64,000 bases of DNA, taken from positions 1 through 64,000 of the forward strand of contig NZ_JAOTPO010000017.1 in the NCBI RefSeq assembly GCF_029028005.1, read 5' to 3'. The translations under genes were made by a program, and so were the position numbers. The notes beneath the pieces are model-generated. The model was not told the origin of the DNA. It ran no database searches and saw only the letters and a list, made by a program, of their open reading frames with translations. This DNA comes from Alkalihalobacterium chitinilyticum (lineage in GTDB: Bacteria; Bacillota; Bacilli; Bacillales; Bacillaceae_F). This document shows, piece by piece, positions 52,322 to 61,446 of this stretch. Each line of letters opens with the position of its first letter. The stretch's first letter is position 1.

Positions 52322-53059
52322 TCATTTAGAAAAAGGACTTGTTCCTTGTTGGACAACCTTTTTCATAACCTCAAGGTTCGGGTATTGTAAACGTTCATAT
52401 TGGGATATTACTTTTTCAGTATCATAAGGGACTCGTTGGATTGAAATATTAAACTGATCCTTCTTTTCTTCTAAAATCGCGTAAGAGGCTAAAGGTTGTC
52501 CATCAAACGGCAAACCTACACTACCTAAGTTTGCAATACACTTTCCATTAAAGTAACGAACATAAGGTAAGTGAATATGAGCATAGATGAATAGGTTTGC
52601 ATCACTTGACGTCATCATTTTTTCCGTTAAGACCGTTGCGTCAGTATCAGGTAAAACGACATCAAATAAACTTGTCGGCGTAGCATGAAAAGCATAAATA
52701 GCTGTACCGTTTGGTAAGGTGATCTCTAAGTCGGTAGGAAGTTGATCAAGATAAGATAGGTCCTCTTCATTAAGTTGTGCTTTGCACCAGTCTCTTTCAA
52801 TGTTCATCATTTCAAGCATTTGATCTGGAACCTCACCTTGTTGTACACCTCGAACCATCCATTCATCAGCATTTCCTTTAATGACTTTTGCTTGTAATGC
52901 TTGTACAAGTTGTAACGCTCGTTTTGGTTCTGGACCCCGATAACATAGATCCCCCAATACAAATATGTCATCAACGTTTTGTGACTGGATATCTTCTAGA
53001 ACAGCTTCTAGAGCTATGGCGTTACCATGTATATCCGACAGAAACGCATATTTTTTCAA
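52322..53059 (-). CDS. Calcineurin-like metallophosphoesterase
   Basis: A 245-residue phosphoesterase with the five metal-binding motifs: FLSDIHGNAIALEAVL, VLGDLCYRGPEP, IKGNADEWMV, AFHATPTS and YAHIHLPYVRYF (His-x-His). It belongs to the YfcE/diadenosine tetraphosphatase-like group. The substrate is unknown; members hydrolyse nucleotide or phosphodiester compounds. Interesting, but unproven, is that it is divergent from a cyclic-di-GMP enzyme gene. Length is normal for the group. Confidence 0.87.
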   Translation of the reverse strand: MKKYAFLSDIHGNAIALEAVLEDIQSQNVDDIFVLGDLCYRGPEPKRALQLVQALQAKVIKGNADEWMVRGVQQGEVPDQMLEMMNIERDWCKAQLNEEDLSYLDQLPTDLEITLPNGTAIYAFHATPTSLFDVVLPDTDATVLTEKMMTSSDANLFIYAHIHLPYVRYFNGKCIANLGSVGLPFDGQPLASYAILEEKKDQFNISIQRVPYDTEKVISQYERLQYPNLEVMKKVVQQGTSPFSK

Positions 53060-53229
53060 AATATCTCACCCCGCATTTAGATTGTTATTCAAAGTATAGC
53101 AATCGCTTTCTCATTTAGCAAAAATGACTTTCCTACTATTTATTTAGTGTGAAATCCATGTGTTCTATGGAAGAATTTTGTTGAAACGTGTATTATGTAT
53201 ATATAATTGTGGTACATAAGGGGGATGTT

Positions 53230-55332
53230 GTGGACAAGCAGAAACAAGATCATATGAAACTTACAACTTTTTTGCGGACCGAGGATGGTCCATATAAAAA
53301 ACTTTTTTACACTTATCCTGAAGCTTTGTTCTTAGTTGATACAAAAGGAAACATTATTGAAATTAATCAACGTGTGTCTACATTAACAGAATATGACTCA
53401 ATAGCGATCATAGGAAAAAACTTTAAAGAGTTTATTCTGAGTGAAGATGTTTCCAAAGTCATGGATTTTTTTCAGCTCGTTTTACAAGGAAAAGGGAATG
53501 AGATCACGTTTAGAATTCAGCAAAAAAGTTTAAATATAAAATACGTCGAAGTAACGGCTACTCCTATTAAAGCCGAAGGAGAAGTTATAGGCGTGTATGG
53601 CGTCGTAAAAGATATTACAAATACAATTGAACTTGAGCATAAAGTGGTGAAAAGTGAAGAGAGATTTCAACATTTAATCCAATACTCAAGTGATGTCATC
53701 GGAATTATTGATCCCAATGGGGTGGTGTTATATGAAAGCCCGGCATGTGAACAAATGCTAGGTTTTGAGGCGAAAGATCTGATCGGTACAAATGCGTTCG
53801 CACTCATACATCCAGACGATTTAGAACTAGCAAAAGATACATTCGCCCAAATACTAACTAAGCCAGCTAAAGCCTCAAAGGTTGAATTAAGGATTCAAAG
53901 AGCAGATGGCAGTTGGGCTGATACCGAATTAGTTGCATCGAACTACGTTGATAACCCTTACATTAGAGGGGTTGTTGTCAATTACCGTGATCTAACAGAA
54001 CATAAAAAGAGTCAACGTGAAGTCGAATATTTAGCCTATCATGATCAATTGACTGGTATGTATAACCGGGAATATTTTAAAAAACGATTAATGGAACAAG
54101 TGGATACAGCAAGAAAAACAGATGCGGAATTCCCTGTTTTTTTATTTGATTTAGATGGATTTAAATTTATAAATGACACATTAGGTCATCATATTGGTGA
54201 CCAGCTGCTTTGCGAAGTTGCTGAAAGGTTAGTAACGAACATTCAGGGGGTTGAAGTATTAGCTCGTATAGGCGGGGATGAATTCGGGTTACTTCAAACT
54301 ACTATGGACGGTGAATTAGATGTTACTAAACTAGCGAAGCAAGTGATACAAACTTTTAAGGAACCGTTTTATATTCATGATTATGAGTTATACATTACGT
54401 GCAGTATTGGAGTCAGTACGTACCCTGATGGGGGAACGAACATTCATAAACTAATGAAAAATGCGGATGCTGCCATGTACCAAGCGAAGGATCAAGGGAA
54501 AAACCAGTATGAAATCTACACACCTTCTATTACAAATCATACGTATCGGATTTTTACTTTAAAAAATCATTTACGAAAAGCAATCGAGTTTGATGAATTT
54601 TTGTTGCACTTTCAACCAAGAATTAATAGTCAAACCGAAGAAATTGTTGGTGTTGAGGCTCTGCTTAGATGGTACCATCCTACTTTTGGTCATGTCCCTC
54701 CAAATGAATTCATTCCGGTTGCTGAAGAGGACGGGCAAATCATTACAATTGGTGAATGGGTTTTAGATCGTGCGTGTGAACAAAACAAACAGTGGCAAGT
54801 CCTTGGTTTGCCGCCAATAAAAATGTCCGTTAACTTTTCCGTGTTACAGTTCCTAAAGAGAGACTTAGTAGAAATAGTACGGGCTACATTAGATAAACAT
54901 AAACTTGAGCCTATATGGTTAGAAATTGAAATTACCGAAAGCGCAGTATTAGAAAATAACCCGTATATATTGGATACGATCATGAAGTTGCAGGGAATGG
55001 GTATTACTATTGCGTTAGATGATTTTGGAACTGGTTATTCTTCACTCAGTTACTTGCGAAAATATAAAATCGATACGTTAAAAATTGATCGATCATTTGT
55101 AATGGGTATCCCCCAAGAAGCCGAAAGTTTTGAGATTACAAAAACGATTATCTCATTAGCACAAGCGCTTAAGATGAATATTGTTGCCGAAGGGGTAGAA
55201 ACCGCCGAACAATTAAAAGCTTTGAGTGAAGTGGACTGTAACGAGATTCAAGGTTATTTTTACAGTAAGCCACTGCCAGCTTTACAGATGGAAGAGATGT
55301 TAAGAGGTAAGACCATTAAAAGGATAAATTAA
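53230..55332 (+). CDS. PAS-PAS-GGDEF-EAL cyclic-di-GMP protein
   Basis: A 700-residue protein. Two PAS domains (about 25-130, LFYTYPEALFLVDTKGNIIE, and 140-260, LIQYSSDVIGIIDPNGVVLY) are followed by GGDEF (about 265-425, ARIGGDEFGLLQ near residue 347) and EAL (about 440-695, GVEALLRWYHP, DDFGTGYSSLSYLRKY, AEGVETAEQLKAL). Both catalytic signatures are intact, so synthesis and breakdown are both possible. It has no membrane helix, so it senses a cytoplasmic cue, perhaps redox or heme ligand via PAS. The frame is open from 53188, but GGGGGAT precedes the GTG at 53230. This is the second GGDEF-EAL enzyme within 10 kb. Confidence 0.92.
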   Translation: MDKQKQDHMKLTTFLRTEDGPYKKLFYTYPEALFLVDTKGNIIEINQRVSTLTEYDSIAIIGKNFKEFILSEDVSKVMDFFQLVLQGKGNEITFRIQQKSLNIKYVEVTATPIKAEGEVIGVYGVVKDITNTIELEHKVVKSEERFQHLIQYSSDVIGIIDPNGVVLYESPACEQMLGFEAKDLIGTNAFALIHPDDLELAKDTFAQILTKPAKASKVELRIQRADGSWADTELVASNYVDNPYIRGVVVNYRDLTEHKKSQREVEYLAYHDQLTGMYNREYFKKRLMEQVDTARKTDAEFPVFLFDLDGFKFINDTLGHHIGDQLLCEVAERLVTNIQGVEVLARIGGDEFGLLQTTMDGELDVTKLAKQVIQTFKEPFYIHDYELYITCSIGVSTYPDGGTNIHKLMKNADAAMYQAKDQGKNQYEIYTPSITNHTYRIFTLKNHLRKAIEFDEFLLHFQPRINSQTEEIVGVEALLRWYHPTFGHVPPNEFIPVAEEDGQIITIGEWVLDRACEQNKQWQVLGLPPIKMSVNFSVLQFLKRDLVEIVRATLDKHKLEPIWLEIEITESAVLENNPYILDTIMKLQGMGITIALDDFGTGYSSLSYLRKYKIDTLKIDRSFVMGIPQEAESFEITKTIISLAQALKMNIVAEGVETAEQLKALSEVDCNEIQGYFYSKPLPALQMEEMLRGKTIKRIN

Positions 55333-55338
55333 TTTAAT

Positions 55339-55368
55339 CAAAAAGGGCATAGAGTAGTTCTCTATGCC
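55339..55368. terminator. Bidirectional terminator between the GGDEF-EAL and amidinotransferase genes
   Basis: GGCATAGAG pairs perfectly with CTCTATGCC around a 5-base loop. The T-run is best on the minus strand (CCCTTTTT). Confidence 0.85.
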
Positions 55369-55397
55369 TTATTGTAACCGTTTTTGGACATCCCCAA

Positions 55398-56270
55398 TTA
55401 ACTAGTCGGTTGTTCACGTAAAAGCGGAAGAGTACAGCACCTGAAAGAACCGCCTGATTTAATAATTTCGGTAATATCGACTTCAATTACCTCAAATCCT
55501 CGCTCACGAAGTTGTTGGTTGACATTTTTATTAACAGGCAAGCTAATAATTCGCTTATTTCCAATCGACAACACATTCGTGCCTAATGTAAACTGTTCTT
55601 CTTCGGAAACTTCGATTAAATCATACCGTTGACTAAGAATGTCTATTTCTTTTTGGTCAAAAGCAGCTGGGAAATATAATGCCTCTTTAGGTGAGATCAC
55701 ATTAAAAACACAATCAAGATGTAAATATTTTTCTGTAAAGGGAACGGTGACAACCTCAAATTGAGGAAGTATACTTTGTAAATGGTCAATCGCGTACTGA
55801 TTCGTACGATTACTTAACCCAACATAAATCGTCGACTGATCAATAATGACATCTCCACCTTCAATTTCATCACCAATGAGATTAAAATACGAAATCTTCT
55901 CGTTTTTTAACCACTCTTTTAAAACATCTTCTTCTCCTTTTCTAACATCATGTGCCATTTCAGCTACAAAAATCGTTTGTCCTAATGTAAAACCAATATC
56001 CCGTGTAAATACTTGTTCAGGAAACTTTTCTAAAGGTGAAAGTAGAACAACATCAATCCCATGACTTAATAATGTTTCAACAAATTGTTTATGCTGTTGA
56101 ATGGAGCGCTCGATGTGAATTCCTTCATCTTTAAAATGCTTTTGCGTATCATTAATAACTTCACGAATTTTCATATTCTGAGGTTCACATAATATCACTT
56201 TTTTTAATACGTCGTATTCACTCATAGCAAACGATTTATATTTTTGTTTTGTTGTCGCTGACATGTTCAT
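55398..56270 (-). CDS. Amidinotransferase-fold protein (dimethylarginine dimethylaminohydrolase-like)
   Basis: A 290-residue guanidine-modifying enzyme of the DDAH/arginine deiminase superfamily. Active-site blocks are EQVFTRDIGFTLG, GDEIEGGDVIID, YLHLDCVFNVISPKEAL and the nucleophilic Cys in IIKSGGSFRCCTLPLLRE near the C-terminus. The superfamily includes DDAH (dimethylarginine to citrulline) and related hydrolases such as YkgA of B. subtilis. Substrate is not defined. ATG follows a GGGAGG ribosome site on the minus strand (revcomp of cctccc). Two consecutive Cys residues are present; the second aligns with the catalytic position. Confidence 0.84.
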   Translation of the reverse strand: MNMSATTKQKYKSFAMSEYDVLKKVILCEPQNMKIREVINDTQKHFKDEGIHIERSIQQHKQFVETLLSHGIDVVLLSPLEKFPEQVFTRDIGFTLGQTIFVAEMAHDVRKGEEDVLKEWLKNEKISYFNLIGDEIEGGDVIIDQSTIYVGLSNRTNQYAIDHLQSILPQFEVVTVPFTEKYLHLDCVFNVISPKEALYFPAAFDQKEIDILSQRYDLIEVSEEEQFTLGTNVLSIGNKRIISLPVNKNVNQQLRERGFEVIEVDITEIIKSGGSFRCCTLPLLREQPTS

Positions 56271-56505
56271 CCTCCCAGTAATATCATTTCAGTTTAGTAT
56301 TTCCACTAAATAAACGGATATGTGAAAGCTAAGTAAATGTAATGGTACTTAAACTTCAGAATCGTTTCGTCATAGGATTTTTTTAAGAAAAGGAAGGGGG
56401 GATCTGGAAATGAACCTTTGATAGTAGTTCTTTATTTCGCTTCCCTTAATAATCGTGTATGATTGTCTAAACAAGTAAATACTAAAAAAATAGGAGTGCA
56501 GTAGT

Positions 56506-56526
56506 ATGTCTAGTGAGAGTGAATGA
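56506..56526 (+). CDS. Six-codon leader ORF coupled to the AEC transporter
   Basis: AGGAG 9 bases upstream and ATG at 56506 define MSSESE, whose TGA overlaps the transporter's ATG as ATGA (56523-56526). The transporter start itself has only a weak GAGAGTGA site. This suggests that translation of the transporter depends on ribosomes finishing the leader. The reading is clear; the function is inference. Confidence 0.45.
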   Translation: MSSESE

Positions 56527-57422
56527 CAATTTTTGTTAATGTAGTATTACCTGCCATCTTAATATTTCTTTCTGGTTTTGTTGTTCAGCGATGGAAAAAG
56601 ATGGACTTGAAATCGATTTCGACGTTAGCTGTATATATTTTAACCCCAGCATTAGTATTTCGAACGTTCTATGATGTTCAGTTAGATCAACAGTATGTGT
56701 TTATTACCGTCTTTTCTCTTATTCTTTTATTTGTCCTCATTATCATTAATAAGGTTTATGCGAAATTCCGGAAATATCCGCGTGATGTAGAAAGTGGTTT
56801 AATTTTATCGACAGCCTTTATGAATGCAGGTAATTATGGGGCGCCGATCATTTTATTTGCATACGGTGAAACGGGATTTGCTTATGCTGTTTCATTTATG
56901 GTCCTGCAGTCCGTTATTATGAACTTTTTCGGGGTATACTATGCAGCGAGCGGACAATTAGGATTTAGAGCCGCGATCAAAACGATAAGTGCTATGCCAT
57001 TAACATATGCAATGATTATTGCGATCTTATTTAACCTGTTTAACATTCCACTATCAGCAAACTTATATTCAGCTGTTGATCTTGTCGGTCAAGCGACAAT
57101 TCCAGTTGTCATGTTAATACTCGGTATGCAATTAGCCGAATTAAAAGTCGATAAAGTTATTAATAAAGAAAGGCTTATTTACGGCACGACGGTAAGAATG
57201 TTTGTTTCACCTCTTATTGCTTTTATATTTGTTATGTTGTTTCCTGTAGACCCGCTCTTAGCAAAAGTACTAATTGTATTGACGGCGATGCCAACAGCGG
57301 TTACAACCACGATGTACGCTTTACAATTTAACACGACACCAAAGCTAGTCTCGAGTATTGCATTAGTTACTACTTTGGTCAGTGTTGTGACAATCTCGAT
57401 TCTTTTAACGATTTTAGGGTAA
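56523..57422 (+). CDS. AEC family transporter (auxin efflux carrier type)
   Basis: A 299-residue membrane protein with ten predicted helices in two repeats. Family marks are ILTPALVFRTFYDVQ, TAFMNAGNYGAPIILFAYGE and VMLILGMQLAELKVDK with LIVLTAMPTAVTTTMYALQF near the C-terminus. Bacterial AEC proteins transport malate, malonate or other organic acids. It is followed after 37 bases by a HemD-like gene and a LysR regulator in the same direction. Substrate is not predictable from sequence alone. Start is coupled to a tiny leader ORF. Confidence 0.88.
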   Translation: MTIFVNVVLPAILIFLSGFVVQRWKKMDLKSISTLAVYILTPALVFRTFYDVQLDQQYVFITVFSLILLFVLIIINKVYAKFRKYPRDVESGLILSTAFMNAGNYGAPIILFAYGETGFAYAVSFMVLQSVIMNFFGVYYAASGQLGFRAAIKTISAMPLTYAMIIAILFNLFNIPLSANLYSAVDLVGQATIPVVMLILGMQLAELKVDKVINKERLIYGTTVRMFVSPLIAFIFVMLFPVDPLLAKVLIVLTAMPTAVTTTMYALQFNTTPKLVSSIALVTTLVSVVTISILLTILG

Positions 57423-57459
57423 ACTAGATTCATAGGATAGAAGTGAAAGGAGTAAACAA

Positions 57460-58278
57460 ATGGGAAATGCTTTAGCCGGGAAAAAAGTAGTTTTAGCTGC
57501 TTCGCGCAAAACAGAAGAGATGGCAACTTTAATTGAAAAACAAGGAGGGACGGCGATTGTTCGTCCTTTGCAAGGAACTGTTTTTTTGGCGGAAGAACAA
57601 GTGGAGCCAGAACTTAAACAATTAATTGATGATGGTACCGACTGGATGATTTTTACAACGGGTATTGGGACTGAAACCTTGCTGAAAATTGCACAACAAA
57701 ATGGGTTAGAAGAACCGTTTTTACATATGGTTCAAGAGGTGAAAGTGGCTGCAAGGGGATATAAGACATTGGCAGCATTAAAGAAAATAGATGTGAAACC
57801 CATTGCAAAAGATGATGATGGGACAACAGAAGGTTTATCGCGAGCCCTAAAAGACTTTGACCTTACAGGAAAACGCGTAACGATACAGTTACACGGTGAA
57901 ACGGCACCGCGTTTAACGAAGTTCTTAGAAGAAAAGGGTGCTGCAGTTAAACATATTTTACCGTACCGACATATTGCCCCTGAACCAGCAACCGTTGACG
58001 CACTATGCGAAGATATTTTTGCAGGAAAAGTGGATGCGGTCTGTTTTACAACGGCGATCCAAGTACGTTCTCTTTTTAATTATGCAAGGGTAAAAGGGCT
58101 TTATGAGAAGTTGATACCATACTTTAAAGATAAAATCGTGCCGGTAGCAGTTGGTAAAGTGACGGCCGAAGCTTTTCGTGAAGAGGGCATTGACAAGTAT
58201 GTTGTTCCTGAGCTAGAAAGAATGGGTGCGATGATTATTGAATTGGGTAGATATTATGAAAGCTTAAAAGAAGTTTAA
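57460..58278 (+). CDS. Uroporphyrinogen-III synthase family protein
   Basis: A 272-residue HemD-fold protein with two similar domains. It begins AGKKVVLAASRKTEEMATLI and includes DWMIFTTGIGTETLLKIAQ, VAARGYKTLAALKKIDVKP, VTIQLHGETAPRLTKFLEEK and AVCFTTAIQVRSLFNYA. HemD closes the tetrapyrrole ring for heme, siroheme and cobalamin. No other heme genes are nearby, so this may be a second copy working in siroheme synthesis or another role. AAAGGAG precedes the ATG. The LysR gene starts 2 bases after its stop. Confidence 0.84.
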   Translation: MGNALAGKKVVLAASRKTEEMATLIEKQGGTAIVRPLQGTVFLAEEQVEPELKQLIDDGTDWMIFTTGIGTETLLKIAQQNGLEEPFLHMVQEVKVAARGYKTLAALKKIDVKPIAKDDDGTTEGLSRALKDFDLTGKRVTIQLHGETAPRLTKFLEEKGAAVKHILPYRHIAPEPATVDALCEDIFAGKVDAVCFTTAIQVRSLFNYARVKGLYEKLIPYFKDKIVPVAVGKVTAEAFREEGIDKYVVPELERMGAMIIELGRYYESLKEV

Positions 58279-58280
58279 AG

Positions 58281-59174
58281 ATGTCGATTGATAACCTACG
58301 TATTTATGTGACTGTTGTAGAACAAAAGAATTTCTCAAAAGCCGCGAAGCTTTTAAATTTATCACAACCGAATGTTAGCTTACACATCCGTAATTTAGAA
58401 AATGAATTTGAGGCGACGTTATTACATCGGTCACCAAAACAAGTAAAAGTGACAGAAGAAGGAAAAATATTATACGTAAAAGCAAAACAAATGCTTTCTT
58501 TATACGATGAAGCGAAACAGGAAATGAATGATCGTAAAAATATTGTTCAAGGAACGATTAAAATTGGTGCCAGTTTTACCATTGGTGAGTATATCCTTCC
58601 AAAACTATTAGCTGAATATGCACGTGAAAATCGTGGTGTCACAGTTGAAGTGACGGTTGCAAATACCGAGGAAGTAATTGAACGAATTCGCAGCAATGAT
58701 TTAGATATTGGATTAGTCGAAGGTGAAGTCGCCAACGCTGATGTCGAGGTGCACCCATTTATGGAAGATGAAATGATTATGATTGCACCAGCAAATCATA
58801 CGTTAGCGCAATTAAAAGTGGTCAAGCCTGAAATGCTGCAGGAAGAAGTTTGGATCTGGAGAGAAAGCGGGTCAGGTACACGCGCTTACAGTGACCGATT
58901 TATGCAAGAGTTGAATTTAAACGTTAAACATTCTTTTATTTTTAGCAGTAGTCAAGGGATAAAAGAAGCGGTGTCTGAAGGGTTAGGGATAGCAATGATT
59001 TCGAAATGGACGGTAAGGAAGGAACTTCAAGCTGGAACAATAAAAAGATTAAATATTAACAACCGGAAGTTTGTTAGACACTTTTCTCTTGTCCAATCAA
59101 AAAATCCTGGGTATTCAAAAGCCCACCAATTATTTATAGTCAAAATTGAAGGTGCTGACCGTTTTTTTGATTAA
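58281..59174 (+). CDS. LysR-family transcriptional regulator
   Basis: A 297-residue LysR regulator. The N-terminal helix-turn-helix is FSKAAKLLNLSQPNVSLHIR, followed by the linker helix and a two-lobed effector domain (GTIKIGASFTIGEYILPKLL, LDIGLVEGEVANADVEVHPF). The closest familiar group is the CysL/CbbR-type regulators. It is directly behind the HemD-like gene and probably co-transcribed with it and perhaps the transporter, unlike the usual divergent LysR arrangement. The inducer is unknown. A terminator follows. Confidence 0.9.
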   Translation: MSIDNLRIYVTVVEQKNFSKAAKLLNLSQPNVSLHIRNLENEFEATLLHRSPKQVKVTEEGKILYVKAKQMLSLYDEAKQEMNDRKNIVQGTIKIGASFTIGEYILPKLLAEYARENRGVTVEVTVANTEEVIERIRSNDLDIGLVEGEVANADVEVHPFMEDEMIMIAPANHTLAQLKVVKPEMLQEEVWIWRESGSGTRAYSDRFMQELNLNVKHSFIFSSSQGIKEAVSEGLGIAMISKWTVRKELQAGTIKRLNINNRKFVRHFSLVQSKNPGYSKAHQLFIVKIEGADRFFD

Positions 59175-59202
59175 GAGTAATGGGAGTTTTGATTATAGAA
59201 CT

Positions 59203-59241
59203 AAGAGCTTGTACATGTAATAAATGTACAAGCTCTTTGCT
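59203..59241. terminator. Bidirectional terminator after the LysR gene
   Basis: AAGAGCTTGTACAT pairs perfectly with ATGTACAAGCTCTT around a 7-base loop. Confidence 0.9.
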
Positions 59242-59250
59242 TTCATTAAT

Positions 59251-59826
59251 TTATTTTGTTGGCTCTAAATACTTTTCAACGAGATTAGCGATTTCAAATG
59301 TAGTATGAGACAACTCGTAGTTCTCAACAACATACTCACACTTTTCCTTGTACGCCATATCTTCATTATAGTGTTCTAAGTGATTTTGAATTACGTCATC
59401 TGAGTCGCCGCGTCCGTATTGACGTCTTCTTACCGTTTCTTCATCTGCATATACAAATATACGGATAACTTTATCGCCGTACATTTCTTTTAGAATGTCA
59501 GCACCTTCAGTATTCAATACGACCCAAATACAGCCTTTTTTCTTAAACTTCTCTTCAATTTCTTTTTCTTTAATTCCATACAAATATCCGTTAATTTCAA
59601 CTTTTTCTAAAAATTCTCCGTTACGGTGAGCTTCAAGGAAATCTTCTTCACTTAAATAGTGATAATCGACACCTTCAGTTTCATATCTTCTTTTTGTTCT
59701 CGTAGTATGGGAAACGACACCGTTCATGTGAAAAGTTGCTCCAACTAGTTTGGCAACTGTTTTTCTTCCTGAACCGTCTGGACCTGTAAAAACAAAAATA
59801 CGTTCACTCTCTTTTAAGTTATACAT
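59251..59826 (-). CDS. Guanylate-kinase-like protein with altered P-loop
   Basis: A 191-residue guanylate kinase homologue. The P-loop is FVFTGPDGSGRKTVAKLVG, where canonical enzymes have GPSGxGKST: Arg replaces the Walker Lys and Lys replaces the next Ser. The GMP-binding part is recognisable (VSHTTRTKRRYETEGVDYHY, EFLEKVEINGYLYG), as is the lid RRRQYGRGDSDDVIQNHL. It is therefore a divergent paralogue that might bind but not efficiently phosphorylate GMP, rather than the housekeeping Gmk. The minus-strand ATG has AAAGGTGAG upstream. Confidence 0.82.
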   Translation of the reverse strand: MYNLKESERIFVFTGPDGSGRKTVAKLVGATFHMNGVVSHTTRTKRRYETEGVDYHYLSEEDFLEAHRNGEFLEKVEINGYLYGIKEKEIEEKFKKKGCIWVVLNTEGADILKEMYGDKVIRIFVYADEETVRRRQYGRGDSDDVIQNHLEHYNEDMAYKEKCEYVVENYELSHTTFEIANLVEKYLEPTK

Positions 59827-60015
59827 GTTTTTTCACTCACCTTTCATATGTATGGTACCACTTCTTTATTTTACCTTTTTTTAAATAGAAAATCGAAGGT
59901 TATCGCGATAATTTTTGATTTTTTCTTGATTAATAGACGTTTTGTTGAACATGAGAGTTTTTTTGATTTAGCAGTACGAAGCAACTAGAGCTTAATAAGT
60001 GAAAGTAGTTGTTAT

Positions 60016-60059
60016 TTAGTCGAACATTTTAGATTTAAATCGATATAAAGTTCGTATAT
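60016..60059. promoter_or_regulatory. Possible PurR-type inverted CGAAC boxes upstream of purT
   Basis: TTAGTCGAACATT (60016-60028) and, on the opposite strand, ATATACGAACTTT (60059-60047) resemble the PurBox AWWWCCGAACWWT in inverted orientation with an 18-base gap; B. subtilis sites have about 16-17. The rest of the 311-base gap 59827-60137 is AT-rich and shows no riboswitch. PurR control of a purine-synthesis gene is plausible but untested. Confidence 0.4.
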
Positions 60060-60137
60060 TTAGGTTGTTATAGTTGATTTATCTAGTATCGTAAGTTAAT
60101 ATGTTCGTGTATAGAAAAAATAAGGGGGATTTACATA

Positions 60138-61316
60138 ATGTACGGTACACCATTTGATGAAAATTCAAAAAAGATCATGCTGTTAGGTTCAGGAGAGCTA
60201 GGAAAAGAAGTGATCATCGAGGCACAACGCCTAGGTGTCGAGACAGTCGCCGTTGATCGGTATGAAAACGCACCAGCGATGCAAGTTGCTCATCGATCAT
60301 ATGTCATTGATATGCTAGATGGTGAGGAGCTTCGTAAAATTATCGAAGCGGAAAAACCGGACTTTATTGTTCCTGAAATTGAAGCGATTGCGACTGGAAC
60401 GTTAGTAGAGCTAGAAAAGGAAGGTTTCAATGTCGTACCTACAGCTAAAGCAACGCAATTAACGATGGACCGCGAAGGAATTCGTCGCTTAGCGAGTGAA
60501 GAATTAGGACTTCCAACGGCAAAATATGCTTTTGCCAATACATTAAGTGAATTGGAAGCAGCTGTTGAAGAAATTGGAACACCTTGTGTGATTAAGCCGA
60601 TTATGAGTTCTTCAGGTAAAGGGCAAAGTGTCTGTCGTTCGCTGGATGATGTAGAAAAATCTTGGAATGAAGCGCTAGAAGGCGGTAGAGGAAAGCAAGC
60701 TCGGGTGATCGTAGAAGAATTCATTCAATTTGAATCTGAAATTACTTTGTTAACCGTCCGTTCAGTTTCAGGTACTTCGTATTGTGCTCCAATTGGACAT
60801 GTACAAAAAGACGGTGATTATATTGAATCGTGGCAGCCGCATCAAATGACGAACGAACAAATTGCTGAGTCTCAAGAAGTAGCTAAAAAAATCACGGATG
60901 CTTTAGGTGGGTATGGTTTATTTGGAGTCGAGTTATTTCTAACCCCTAATGGCGTTTATTTCAGTGAAGTTTCACCACGCCCGCATGATACAGGTATGGT
61001 TACACTAGCTACACAACAATTATCAGAATTTGCTCTCCATGTTCGTGCAATTTTAGGTTTGCCGATCCCGAACATTCGGTTAATTTCGCCAGGTGCAAGT
61101 CATACAATTAAAGCTTGGGAAGAGAGTAAGTCTTATCAAATAGATGGTGTAGAAGAGGCTGTGACTGAGCCAGATACACAAGTTCGTATTTTCGGAAAAC
61201 CAGAAACGAAGGTAGGACGAAGAATGGCTGTCGTGCTCCATACATCAGACTCTGTTGATACTTCAAGAGAAAAAGCGAAAGTTGCTGCTGATAAAATAAA
61301 GGTTACTTACAAATAA
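60138..61316 (+). CDS. purT: Formate-dependent phosphoribosylglycinamide formyltransferase PurT
   Basis: A 392-residue ATP-grasp enzyme. It begins with a dinucleotide-like motif [20 protein letters not shown], continues with [54 protein letters not shown] (ATP-binding loop) and [20 protein letters not shown] with [19 protein letters not shown]. PurT uses formate and ATP to convert GAR to formyl-GAR in purine synthesis, an alternative to PurN. Length is normal. AAGGGGG precedes the ATG. It stands alone, outside a pur operon, and converges with a permease gene across a highly structured hairpin. Confidence 0.95.
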   Translation: MYGTPFDENSKKIMLLGSGELGKEVIIEAQRLGVETVAVDRYENAPAMQVAHRSYVIDMLDGEELRKIIEAEKPDFIVPEIEAIATGTLVELEKEGFNVVPTAKATQLTMDREGIRRLASEELGLPTAKYAFANTLSELEAAVEEIGTPCVIKPIMSSSGKGQSVCRSLDDVEKSWNEALEGGRGKQARVIVEEFIQFESEITLLTVRSVSGTSYCAPIGHVQKDGDYIESWQPHQMTNEQIAESQEVAKKITDALGGYGLFGVELFLTPNGVYFSEVSPRPHDTGMVTLATQQLSEFALHVRAILGLPIPNIRLISPGASHTIKAWEESKSYQIDGVEEAVTEPDTQVRIFGKPETKVGRRMAVVLHTSDSVDTSREKAKVAADKIKVTYK

Positions 61317-61340
61317 ATCCTTATCGTTTACGATAAATAA

Positions 61341-61440
61341 GAGGGTGACTTTTGTGGTTATTGCTGCTAGAACTCCAAACCATTTAATACTAATGAGTGT
61401 TGGACGCTAGTCGTGAAACCACTTGAGTCACCCTCAATTT
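61341..61440. terminator. 95-base multi-arm hairpin between purT and the permease gene
   Basis: Nested pairings are GAGGGTGACT with AGTCACCCTC, GTGGTT with AACCAC, CTAG with CTAG and CCAA with TTGG, followed by AATTTT. A smaller hairpin TTATCG/CGATAA lies just before it (61321-61336). It probably terminates both converging genes; the extra structure is more than a terminator needs. Confidence 0.7.
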
Positions 61441-61446
61441 TAATAA

